Source: Alphaproteobacteria bacterium UBA6149 (GTDB lineage Bacteria; Pseudomonadota; Alphaproteobacteria; Rickettsiales; UBA998). From it: a DNA stretch of 17,346 nucleotides. A program made the translations under genes and the position numbers. Below the pieces are notes generated by a model. The model was not told the DNA's origin and did not search any database. It saw only the letters and a list, made by a program, of their open reading frames with translations. The stretch covers positions 1-17,346 of the forward strand of contig DIUV01000051.1 of assembly GCA_002423155.1 (NCBI GenBank). Reading direction: 5' to 3'. Of the stretch, positions 1 to 5,791 are shown one piece after another. Positions within the stretch are counted from its first letter, which is position 1; every line of letters begins with the position of its first letter.

Positions 1-40
1 GCATTTTAATGATATGACAGAGTACAGCAAGAAAAAAGTG

Positions 41-80
41 AGGCTGAAGCCTTACCCACCTGAAGGTGGGGGTTTAAACC
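41..80. other. Cluster of three small palindromes
   Basis: Three palindromes lie back to back: AGGCT/AGCCT (41-45 with 48-52), CCCACC-TGAA-GGTGGG (55-70) and the perfect palindrome GGTTTAAACC (71-80). No clear T-run follows on either strand, so a standard intrinsic terminator is not well supported. The stacked hairpins could be the end of a gene left of the window. They could also be the subterminal hairpin end of an IS200/IS605-type element, but no tnpA or tnpB is visible here. The structure is seen directly; the function is not known. Confidence 0.4.
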
Positions 81-112
81 TTAAGAAGTGACTATTAACG
101 GTACTGTCGTGT

Positions 113-281
113 AGGGTGTTTTTTCACTAAAATATCTCTCTTACAATACCGCCGCAGGGCGGTATCCATGCCTATCAACTAGCTGAAAAGCCAATGGTTT
201 GGCATGGATACCGTCCTGCGACGGTATGACGATGGATAATTTAGTAAAAACAACGAAATTAACGATTGATGAAATCACCCT
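113..281. repeat. Palindromic MITE-like repeat, family A copy 1 (left end degraded)
   Basis: This non-coding repeat shares its arms and centre with the copies at 9070-9264 and 13169-13363. The right terminal repeat ends in CACCCT at 281. AGGGTG at 113-118 could be the matching left tip, but about 25 bases of the left terminal repeat are missing between it and the conserved arm, and no target duplication flanks the element. Two 8-bp hairpins are intact, at 146-165 and 208-227. The rest of the 1-339 spacer holds the hairpin cluster at 41-80 and no credible gene. Confidence 0.8.
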
Positions 282-333
282 AATAGTTCCTTGTCATCAA
301 ATTGTCACAGCTTAATGTTACAAATTAGGGTGG

Positions 334-339
334 AAAGGA
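334..339 (+). promoter_or_regulatory. Ribosome binding site for the 168-aa protein
   Basis: AAAGGA lies directly against the ATG at 340 but six bases upstream of the in-frame ATG at 346. Spacing therefore favours translation starting at 346, giving a protein two residues shorter than the longest frame. Confidence 0.55.
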
Positions 340-846
340 ATGTTTATGCTTGGTTTGTTAGCAAAAGCTGGAAAATTTTTAGCTCCGTATTCTGGGGAGG
401 TTGTTGCTTGGTGGAGTGCCAAGAAAGCTTTACATCCACTTATTGCTACAGCTAGTAGTGTTGGTGGTTCAGTTGCGGTTGGTGTGGGGACGGCAACTGT
501 GGCAGGTGCTTCTTTAGCTGCTAGTGCTGCTATGATGGTGGGCGGTTTGGCGGTAGTTGGCTTGGTTGGCTATGGCGTATATAAATTATTTTCGCATTCC
601 GACGAAGCAGCGGCACCTGTAATGGTGAATAATACTCCGCATATTTCTATGGGAGCTGCTCCTGGTTTACAACCAGCTTTGGCGCAAAATGTTGGTTATT
701 CTTATGGTCAACCTATGGGGAATAATATTACCGCGGCAAATTACGCCAGCGTGGGTAATCTTCAGCAGGTGCAACAACAAAATGCTTGGCAGGATTATGT
801 ATCCTCAGGTCGCCAGCAACAAGCAGCTTTACAAAATCAATTGTAA
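340..846 (+). CDS. Small Gly/Ala-rich putative membrane protein, unknown function
   Basis: I do not recognise this 168-aa protein (166 aa if it starts at the better spaced ATG at 346). The N-terminal 35 residues are basic and aromatic, with a WW pair at 24-25. Residues about 38-84 form a long stretch rich in Gly, Ala and Val with repeated small-residue spacing (VGGSVAVGVG, MMVGGLAVVGLVGYG), enough for two close membrane helices or a glycine-zipper insertion. After KLFSHSDE the tail is rich in Gln, Asn and Ala, with QQVQQQ and RQQQAALQNQL, and is probably disordered. No signal-peptidase site is evident. It ends 15 bp before the tRNA methyltransferase gene on the same strand, so the two may be co-transcribed. 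The coding call rests on the ribosome binding site, an uninterrupted frame and sensible composition. Membrane location is inferred. Confidence 0.65.
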   Translation: MFMLGLLAKAGKFLAPYSGEVVAWWSAKKALHPLIATASSVGGSVAVGVGTATVAGASLAASAAMMVGGLAVVGLVGYGVYKLFSHSDEAAAPVMVNNTPHISMGAAPGLQPALAQNVGYSYGQPMGNNITAANYASVGNLQQVQQQNAWQDYVSSGRQQQAALQNQL

Positions 847-861
847 CTGCATACTTAAATA

Positions 862-1566
862 ATGTCGGAAATCCCTAGTATAATTTTGGTGCGTCCGCAA
901 ATGGGCGAAAATATTGGTGCGGCAGCACGCGCAATGCTAAATTTTGGGCTGCATGATTTGCGGCTGGTGGCGCCGCGTGATGGTTGGCCCAATGCAAAAG
1001 CTGTGGAGATGAGTGCTCACGCAAAAGCAATTATTGAACAAGCACAGATATTTGATAATTTAAGCGCTGCTTTGGCAGACAAACAAATAGCTTATGCGGC
1101 TACTGCACGCCCACGAGATTTAGCTATAAAAATATTTTCTCCTTTTGATGCCGCCCAAAAACTCCGCCAAACGCCTGAATTTACATCCGCTTTAGTATTT
1201 GGTCCTGAAAATTGTGGACTAAATAATGAAGATATAATCGCCTGTAATGCCGTGGTGACTATTCCCACCAATCCCCAAAACTCCTCACTTAATATCGCCC
1301 AAAGCGTGGTATTACTGGCTTACGAATGGTTTAAAACCGCTAATATCGCTCCAGAAAAAGTCCCCGAACCAGCAATTTTTTCTGAAATTGAAGGATTATT
1401 TTCCCATTTAGACGGCGAACTTGATAAAAAAGGCTTTTACAAAACCCCAGATTTAAAGCCCATGATGCAGCAAAATTTACGTGCAATGTTAGCCAGATCT
1501 GGCTTTACCTTACAAGAAGTACGAACTTTACGCGGCGCCATTCGGGCTTTAACCGCAAATAGATGA
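862..1566 (+). CDS. trmJ: TrmJ/LasT-like tRNA 2'-O-methyltransferase (SPOUT family)
   Basis: This 234-aa protein belongs to the TrmH/SpoU class of SPOUT methyltransferases, in the TrmJ/LasT group, which methylates the ribose 2'-O at position 32 of tRNA using S-adenosylmethionine. All three class motifs are visible. Motif 1 is N17-IGAAA-R23 with the conserved Asn and Arg. Motif 2 is LVFGPENCGLNNED at about 111-124. Motif 3 is IPTNPQNSSLNIAQSV at about 133-148, forming the trefoil-knot cofactor site. The C-terminal helix (RAMLARSGFTLQEVRTLRGA) is usual for the group. Length matches the family. No Shine-Dalgarno sequence precedes the ATG at 862, which lies 15 bp after the previous stop, so coupling to the upstream gene is possible. 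The family is secure; the exact target nucleotide is inferred. Confidence 0.9.
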   Translation: MSEIPSIILVRPQMGENIGAAARAMLNFGLHDLRLVAPRDGWPNAKAVEMSAHAKAIIEQAQIFDNLSAALADKQIAYAATARPRDLAIKIFSPFDAAQKLRQTPEFTSALVFGPENCGLNNEDIIACNAVVTIPTNPQNSSLNIAQSVVLLAYEWFKTANIAPEKVPEPAIFSEIEGLFSHLDGELDKKGFYKTPDLKPMMQQNLRAMLARSGFTLQEVRTLRGAIRALTANR

Positions 1567-1601
1567 AATCTTATTTTGTTAGACATAACAACAAAGCGTA
1601 A

Positions 1602-1646
1602 TTCCCCCTCTCCCAGAGGGAGAGGGAGTTCTCCCGATTTTGTGGA
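1602..1646. repeat. Half copy of C/T-rich palindromic repeat (family C)
   Basis: The arm CTCTCCCAGAGGGAGAGGG plus flank is the reverse complement of the sequence at about 17279-17318, and the similarity extends into the shared ACTCCC and CACAAA-TCGGG flanks. Only one arm is present here. It lies just downstream of the methyltransferase gene and contains its own hairpin, CCCTCTCCC/GGGAGAGGG. The false reading frames crossing it are not genes. Confidence 0.75.
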
Positions 1647-1684
1647 GATTAAAAGTTTAATTGGACAGTAGTGCATGCCGACGG

Positions 1685-1733
1685 GAATCTCTTTTTCCAC
1701 TTGTTAGTGCTTAGTTTGTGGTGAAAGAGATTC
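1685..1733. other. Long hairpin between convergent genes
   Basis: A 16-base arm at 1685-1700 (GAATCTCTTTTTCCAC) pairs with 1718-1733 (GTGGTGAAAGAGATTC) with two mismatches, leaving a 17-base loop. It lies between the converging methyltransferase and pyrophosphatase genes and may help end transcription, although no T-run follows. Nothing else in the 255-bp spacer looks coding. Confidence 0.4.
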
Positions 1734-1821
1734 TTAGCCGCAGCAGAAATAACGACGAAAAACATTGAAATATAACTATGTTTTGTTGTTAATAGCGTTT
1801 TTATTTAGTGAAAAAAACCAC

Positions 1822-2355
1822 TTAAGCCGTAGTCTTATAGCGTTCCATAGCTTCTTCAATCAAACGAGCGGCATCGTCGGCATCTTTCCAGCCCACTACT
1901 TTCACCCATTTGCCTTTTTCCAAATCTTTGTAATGTTCAAAGAAATGCTGAATTTGTTGCACGAGAATTTCGGGTAAGTCTTTGTAAGATTTTACATCAT
2001 TATAATATGGATGCACGCGAGCCACGGGAACTGCGAGGATTTTTTCGTCCTGTCCGCCGTCATCTTCCATCAAAAACACACCCACGGGGCGCACAGGTAG
2101 CACACAACCGGGAATTAGCGGGGTATTTCCAACAACTAAAACGTCTGCCGGGTCACCATCACCAGAAAGTGTGTGCGGGATAAAGCCGTAATTGCAAGGA
2201 TAGTGCATAGCGGTGTGTAAAAAACGGTCCACATACAGCGCACCTGCTTCTTTATCTATCTCATATTTAATGGGATCCGATCCCATGGGCACTTCAATAA
2301 TTACGTTTACGTCCCAAGGAGCGTTTTTTCCAACAGGAATTTTGCTGATGTCCAT
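1822..2355 (-). CDS. ppa: Inorganic pyrophosphatase (family I)
   Basis: This cytoplasmic enzyme hydrolyses pyrophosphate to phosphate and so pulls biosynthetic reactions forward, including the argininosuccinate synthase step encoded next door. The 177-aa length is normal for bacterial family I enzymes. The metal site GDGDPADVL carries D66, D68 and D71, and the upstream K30, E32, R44 and Y56 match known active-site positions. DEKILAVP near residue 104 supplies a further conserved Asp. The ATG at 2355 is preceded by AAAAGGAT with good spacing. It is transcribed divergently from argG across a 79-bp spacer. All key residues are present. Confidence 0.96.
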   Translation of the reverse strand: MDISKIPVGKNAPWDVNVIIEVPMGSDPIKYEIDKEAGALYVDRFLHTAMHYPCNYGFIPHTLSGDGDPADVLVVGNTPLIPGCVLPVRPVGVFLMEDDGGQDEKILAVPVARVHPYYNDVKSYKDLPEILVQQIQHFFEHYKDLEKGKWVKVVGWKDADDAARLIEEAMERYKTTA

Positions 2356-2361
2356 TAGATT

Positions 2362-2369
2362 ATCCTTTT
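2362..2369 (-). promoter_or_regulatory. Ribosome binding site of ppa
   Basis: AAAAGGAT on the minus strand lies seven bases upstream of the ppa ATG and is one of the few clear Shine-Dalgarno sequences in the window. Confidence 0.6.
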
Positions 2370-2434
2370 AATTCTTTCATTAGTTTTGTAGAAGGTGAAC
2401 ATATACTTAAATGAAATAGAAATGTGAACTAGTT

Positions 2435-3640
2435 ATGAAAAAAAACATTAAAAAAGTGGTCTTGGCATATTCAGGTGGTCTGGATACTTCAATTATTCTG
2501 CGTTGGTTGCAGGATGTTTATGAATGTGAAGTAGTAACCTTCACCGCGGATATTGGTCAAGGCGAAGAAGTAGAGCCCGCGCGTGCGAAAGCGCAATTAC
2601 TGGGCGTAAAAGATATTTTTATCGAAGATTTGCGCGAAGAATTCGTGCGGGATTATGTGTTCCCGATGTTTCGCGCCAATGCGCTTTATGAAGGCGTATA
2701 TCTCCTCGGCACTTCCATTGCCCGCCCATTAATTGCTAAACGCCAGATAGAAATAGCGCGTCAAGTGGGCGCGGATGCGGTTTCGCACGGGGCAACGGGT
2801 AAAGGAAATGACCAAGTGCGCTTTGAGCTGGGCTATTATGGCTTGCAACCAGATATTCACGTGATTGCTCCGTGGAGAGAGTGGGATTTAAATTCACGCA
2901 CGCAACTAATTGAATATGCCCAGCAACACCAAATTCCCGTGCCGAGTGATAAACATGGCGAAGCGCCATACTCAATGGATGCGAATTTGCTGCATATTTC
3001 TTATGAAGGAAAAGCCTTGGAAGATCCATGGGTAGCCCCGGATGAATCAATGTTTCGCCGTAGCGTATCTCCAGAAAAAGCCCCGAATGAAGCAGAAACT
3101 ATCGAGATTGGCTTTGAAAAAGGGGATGCAATATCAGTAAATGGCGTGGCACTTTCCCCAGCGAGCTTGCTTGAAGAACTAAACCGCCTGGGCGGAAAAC
3201 ATGGGGTAGGGCGCTTAGATTTAGTGGAAAACCGTTATGTAGGCATGAAATCACGCGGGGTTTATGAAACTCCAGGTGGTACTGTGCTGCTGGCAGCGCA
3301 TCGCGCCATAGAAAGTATCACATTAGACCGTGGAGCTGCGCATTTAAAAGATGATATTATGCCAAGATATGCTGAACTTATCTATAATGGCTATTGGTTC
3401 TCCCCAGAGCGTGAGATGTTGCAAGCATTGATTGATAAATCTCAAGAACATGTGAGCGGAACTGTGCGCTTGCGCCTGTTTAAAGGCAATGTAATTGTGG
3501 AAGGGCGTAAATCACCCAAGAGCATTTATTCCCAAGCGCATGTGACCTTTGAAGAAGACGCGGTTTATAATCAACGTGATGCGGAAGGGTTTATCAAACT
3601 AAATGCGTTGCGTTTGCGGTTGTTGGGCTTGCGAGGGTAA
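2435..3640 (+). CDS. argG: Argininosuccinate synthase
   Basis: ArgG joins citrulline and aspartate using ATP, giving argininosuccinate, AMP and pyrophosphate, in arginine biosynthesis. The 401-aa length is typical. The N-type ATP pyrophosphatase P-loop AYSGGLDTS is at residues 11-19, and the conserved segment SHGATGKGNDQVRFEL lies near residue 117. Later blocks such as GRLDLVENRYVGMKSRGVYE and the C-terminal GNVIVEGRKSP are also canonical. The ATG at 2435 places the P-loop at the usual distance, but no good Shine-Dalgarno sequence is present; GAAGGTGA is too far upstream. The stop codon abuts the palindromic repeat at 3641. Arginine synthesis suggests metabolic independence greater than that of obligate intracellular Rickettsia. 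Confidence 0.97.
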   Translation: MKKNIKKVVLAYSGGLDTSIILRWLQDVYECEVVTFTADIGQGEEVEPARAKAQLLGVKDIFIEDLREEFVRDYVFPMFRANALYEGVYLLGTSIARPLIAKRQIEIARQVGADAVSHGATGKGNDQVRFELGYYGLQPDIHVIAPWREWDLNSRTQLIEYAQQHQIPVPSDKHGEAPYSMDANLLHISYEGKALEDPWVAPDESMFRRSVSPEKAPNEAETIEIGFEKGDAISVNGVALSPASLLEELNRLGGKHGVGRLDLVENRYVGMKSRGVYETPGGTVLLAAHRAIESITLDRGAAHLKDDIMPRYAELIYNGYWFSPEREMLQALIDKSQEHVSGTVRLRLFKGNVIVEGRKSPKSIYSQAHVTFEEDAVYNQRDAEGFIKLNALRLRLLGLRG

Positions 3641-3753
3641 ACTCCCTCTCCCTCTGGGAGAGGGCAGGGGTGAGGGAACTCTTCACAACAACTGCAAACT
3701 TTTGTTATGGGGAGGCTTCCCTCACCCCGCCCCTCTCCCAGAGGGAGAGGAAG
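3641..3753. repeat. C/T-rich palindromic repeat (family C), full copy between convergent genes
   Basis: The left arm (about 3642-3677) and right arm (about 3719-3750) are inverted copies containing CCCTCTCCCTCTGGGAGAGG and GGGGTGAGGG, separated by about 40 bases. Each arm also has its own hairpin. The element fills the whole spacer, starting at the base after the argG stop and ending within three bases of the coq10-like stop. That placement suggests a bidirectional transcription stop, though T-runs are absent. Confidence 0.85.
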
Positions 3754-4185
3754 TTACTTCCCATATAATTCCTCCGCTCTGGTCAAAAACGCGCTCGTCA
3801 TTTTCTCCACAGCTTTTTTAAATATTCCGCCAATCATTTTCTCTAAAAGAAAAGAGCGGAATTTAAAATCGAGGAAGAATTCCACCGCGCAGCCGTTGGG
3901 TTGGTCGATGAAGCGCCAGTGATTATCTAATTTGTCAAACGGCCCTTCGACTAAAGATACTTTTATTTCATTGGGATAGTTCGTGATGATGCGTGAAGTA
4001 TAACGCTCACGCAGATGTTGAAAGCTGATGACTAATTCCGCCAGTTTTTCTGCTTCATCCCCACAAAGCACTCGCGCCGCTGCGCACCAAGGTAAAAATT
4101 CGGGATATTTTTCTACATCTGTCACTAGGGCAAACATTTGTGCAGCGGAGTAAGGGACTAAGATAGTTTCGTGATGGGAAGGCAT
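3754..4185 (-). CDS. Coq10/RatA-like START-domain protein
   Basis: This 143-aa protein belongs to the polyketide cyclase/START family that includes Coq10, a ubiquinone-binding protein needed for respiration, and bacterial RatA. The family N-terminus is clear: ETILVPYSAAQMFALVTDVE followed by KYPEFLPWC. The middle contains GPFDKLDNHWRF and the C-terminus has the long helix with KAVEKMTSAFLTRAEELYG. Its ATG overlaps the ubiX stop by one base (TAATG), so translation is coupled. Grouping with ubiX supports a ubiquinone role over a toxin role, and no RatB-like partner is adjacent. The family is secure; the Coq10 function is inferred. Confidence 0.88.
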   Translation of the reverse strand: MPSHHETILVPYSAAQMFALVTDVEKYPEFLPWCAAARVLCGDEAEKLAELVISFQHLRERYTSRIITNYPNEIKVSLVEGPFDKLDNHWRFIDQPNGCAVEFFLDFKFRSFLLEKMIGGIFKKAVEKMTSAFLTRAEELYGK

Positions 4186-4769
4186 TATTTAATTCCTTCC
4201 CAACGCTTGAGATATGGTGACTCTAACCCAAAAATATCCAAAACTCTGCCTACCGAATGTTGCACAATATCTTCAATCGTCTGCGGGTTTTGGTAAAAGG
4301 CTGGCACTGGTGGTGCGATGATTGCGCCAGTTTGTGAGAGTTTCAACATTTGTTCTAAATGTCCGCTATGTAACGGCGTTTCACGCAACATGAGCACTAG
4401 TGGGCGGCGTTCTTTTAACATTACATCTGCCGCACGCGTAAGCAGGCTGGCGGTGGCGCAAGCGGCAATTTCCCCCATAGTGCGGATAGAGCAGGGGGCA
4501 ATAATCATGCCCATGCTACGGTGCGAACCGCTGGAAATACAAGCGGAAATATCACCCACTTGGTATGATTTACTGGCGAGTTTTTGCACTTCGCTCGCCT
4601 CCATCCCCATTTCTAATTTTAAAGTAATTAGCGATGCTTTGCTCATTACTAAATGGGTGGAAATTCCTAATTCACGCAGCACTTTCAGCAAAGTAACCCC
4701 GTAAATTGCGCCCGATGCGCCGCTCATGCCGATAACTATGTTTTTATTTTTATCCAAAGAAATCTCCAA
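4185..4769 (-). CDS. ubiX: Flavin prenyltransferase UbiX (TTG start)
   Basis: UbiX attaches a dimethylallyl group to FMN, making the prenylated flavin used by UbiD decarboxylase in ubiquinone biosynthesis. The Rossmann motif GMSGASGAIYG is at residues 14-24, IIAPCSIRTMGEIAAC lies mid-protein, and LMLRETPLHSGHLEQML and PPVPAFY follow, all typical. Length is 194 aa from the longest frame, close to the usual 190 or so. No ATG lies upstream of the Rossmann motif. The two candidate starts are TTG codons at 4769 and 4757. The second is better because GGAG lies six bases before it, within the end of lipB. The gene overlaps lipB by 8 to 20 bp and ends in TAATG with the next gene, so it is part of a tight operon. 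Function is secure; the start is not. Confidence 0.95.
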   Translation of the reverse strand: MEISLDKNKNIVIGMSGASGAIYGVTLLKVLRELGISTHLVMSKASLITLKLEMGMEASEVQKLASKSYQVGDISACISSGSHRSMGMIIAPCSIRTMGEIAACATASLLTRAADVMLKERRPLVLMLRETPLHSGHLEQMLKLSQTGAIIAPPVPAFYQNPQTIEDIVQHSVGRVLDIFGLESPYLKRWEGIK

Positions 4770-5376
4770 ATTTTTTGCGTAAAACCGCGTCCACTTCTTC
4801 CATGTTGGCTTCTATGCCTAATTCTTGTATAGAAGTAACCCCAAATTGTGCCAATCCGCAAGGGACAATCCCGGAAAAATGGGCTAAATCGGGGCAGACA
4901 TTCAAAGAAACTCCATGATAACTAACCCCATTACGCACGCGCACGCCCAAAGCGGCAATTTTCTTTTCGCCTTGCTTCGTATCCACCCACACGCCCACGC
5001 GACCTTCGCGCACATCTGCTTTTATGCCGAATTCTGCTAAGGTGCTAATCAACCAGTTTTCTAAATCCTGCACAAATTTGCGTAAATCGGGCGCTTTTCC
5101 TGCCCAGCGAGTTTTTAAATCCAGCAGTACATACGCCACGCGCTGCCCCGGACCATGATAAGTATATTGCCCACCGCGCCCTGTTGCATAGACTGGGAAA
5201 CGGGCATTATCCAGCAAATCACCTTCCTTGGCGCTACTCCCTGCGGTGTATAAAGGCGGGTGCTCTAGCAACCAGACCACTTCGGGCGCATTGCCAGCAC
5301 GAATATCCGCCACTCGCGCTTCCATCCAGCTTACTGCTGCTGGATATTCGACAATTGTTGAATATTTCCATTCCAT
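4750..5376 (-). CDS. lipB: Octanoyl-[acyl carrier protein]:protein N-octanoyltransferase
   Basis: LipB moves the octanoyl group from acyl carrier protein to the lipoyl domains of 2-oxoacid dehydrogenases and the glycine cleavage system, the first step of endogenous lipoylation. The 208-aa protein has the family motifs: LLEHPPLYTAG near 36-46, GRGGQYTYHGPGQ at 66-78, the catalytic lysine K139 in KIAALGVRV, and the catalytic cysteine C173 in GIVPCGL. NVCPDL has Cys161 where Asp is common, probably without effect. It is the first gene of a lipB-ubiX-coq10-like operon, and its end overlaps ubiX. The ATG at 5376 has only a weak upstream purine run. Confidence 0.96.
   Translation of the reverse strand: MEWKYSTIVEYPAAVSWMEARVADIRAGNAPEVVWLLEHPPLYTAGSSAKEGDLLDNARFPVYATGRGGQYTYHGPGQRVAYVLLDLKTRWAGKAPDLRKFVQDLENWLISTLAEFGIKADVREGRVGVWVDTKQGEKKIAALGVRVRNGVSYHGVSLNVCPDLAHFSGIVPCGLAQFGVTSIQELGIEANMEEVDAVLRKKFGDFFG
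4763..4766 (-). promoter_or_regulatory. Ribosome binding site for ubiX inside lipB
   Basis: GGAG on the minus strand lies six bases upstream of the TTG at 4757-4755. It would lie inside the first codons if translation began at the TTG at 4769, so it favours the internal start and a UbiX four residues shorter than the longest frame. Confidence 0.45.
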
Positions 5377-5544
5377 ACTTGCTTTAGCTCAGATAATTTG
5401 TTAGTTAGCTCATCTACTTACAATAGTGAGTGCAAAAGGGTAAGCGAAAAAGTGTTGAGAACATCCTTACGCCAGCAGGCGGAAAATACGGATGAGCGCA
5501 AGCGAAGACACCCGCATTGAGCGGGAAAGCCCCAATCTTTTTAA

Positions 5545-5573
5545 TTGAAGAGGGGGCGCTTAAACGCTACTTA
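5545..5573 (+). promoter_or_regulatory. Possible promoter of tRNA-Leu
   Basis: TTGAAG (5545-5550) and TACTTA (5568-5573) are spaced by 17 bases, placing a start about 10 bases before the tRNA. The -10 match is weak. The rest of the 208-bp spacer upstream holds small GC-rich hairpins, such as CCCGC-ATTGA-GCGGG near 5511-5525, and no credible gene. Confidence 0.25.
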
Positions 5574-5584
5574 AATATATACTT

Positions 5585-5671
5585 GCGGCCATGGCGGAAT
5601 TGGTAGACGCGCAGCGTTGAGGTCGCTGTCCCTTCAGTGGGGTGGAAGTTCGAGTCTTCTTGGCCGCACCA
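5585..5671 (+). tRNA. tRNA-Leu(GAG)
   Basis: A complete class II tRNA of 87 bases including encoded CCA. The acceptor stem GCGGCCA pairs with TGGCCGC (5661-5667), followed by discriminator A and CCA. The anticodon stem CAGCG/CGCTG encloses loop TTGAGGT, giving anticodon GAG for CUC and CUU leucine codons. A long variable arm (CCC...GGG) and a five-pair T stem with loop TTCGAGT complete the fold. No integrase or duplicated 3' end suggesting an attachment site is visible within the window. Confidence 0.97.
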
Positions 5672-5753
5672 CTTGAGTTTCTTAATGAGCGCAGCGAATT
5701 TAGAAAAGCTAGTGTCACGCCGTAGCGCAAAGCGCGCAGGCGGACTGGTCGGT

Positions 5754-5791
5754 AAAAAATCAGAAAATTTTAAGCGTTCTTAAGAGAACGC
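5754..5791 (-). terminator. Terminator hairpin formed by the last codons of the 228-aa gene
   Basis: GCGTTCT-TAAG-AGAACGC (5774-5791) is a perfect seven-pair hairpin that overlaps the final codons of the minus-strand gene. Reading on that strand it is followed by TTAAAATTTTCTGATTTTTT. The T-run is interrupted and the longest part lies about 14 bases from the stem, so it is a moderate intrinsic terminator. Confidence 0.5.

Noticed and set aside
113..281. Palindromic repeats as a CRISPR array
   Set aside because: Copies are far apart, self-complementary over their whole length and single at each site, with no spacers or cas genes.
1437..1700. 87-aa minus-strand frame overlapping trmJ
   Set aside because: It covers the 3' end of trmJ in antisense and runs through a family C half repeat. 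The trmJ frame has conserved motifs and this one does not.
3603..3922. Two overlapping plus-strand frames of about 70 aa
   Set aside because: They consist of translated family C repeat (PLPLGEG- and PSPRPSPRGRG-like peptides), overlap argG or the coq10-like gene, and have no ribosome binding site.
3754..4185. Toxin reading of the RatA-like protein
   Set aside because: RatA and Coq10 share the fold. There is no RatB-like antitoxin gene beside it, and its operon partner is ubiX, so a ubiquinone role is more likely.
5585..5671. tRNA-Leu as an integration site for a mobile island
   Set aside because: No integrase gene and no duplicated tRNA 3' end were found in the window. The neighbouring unknown gene alone is not enough.
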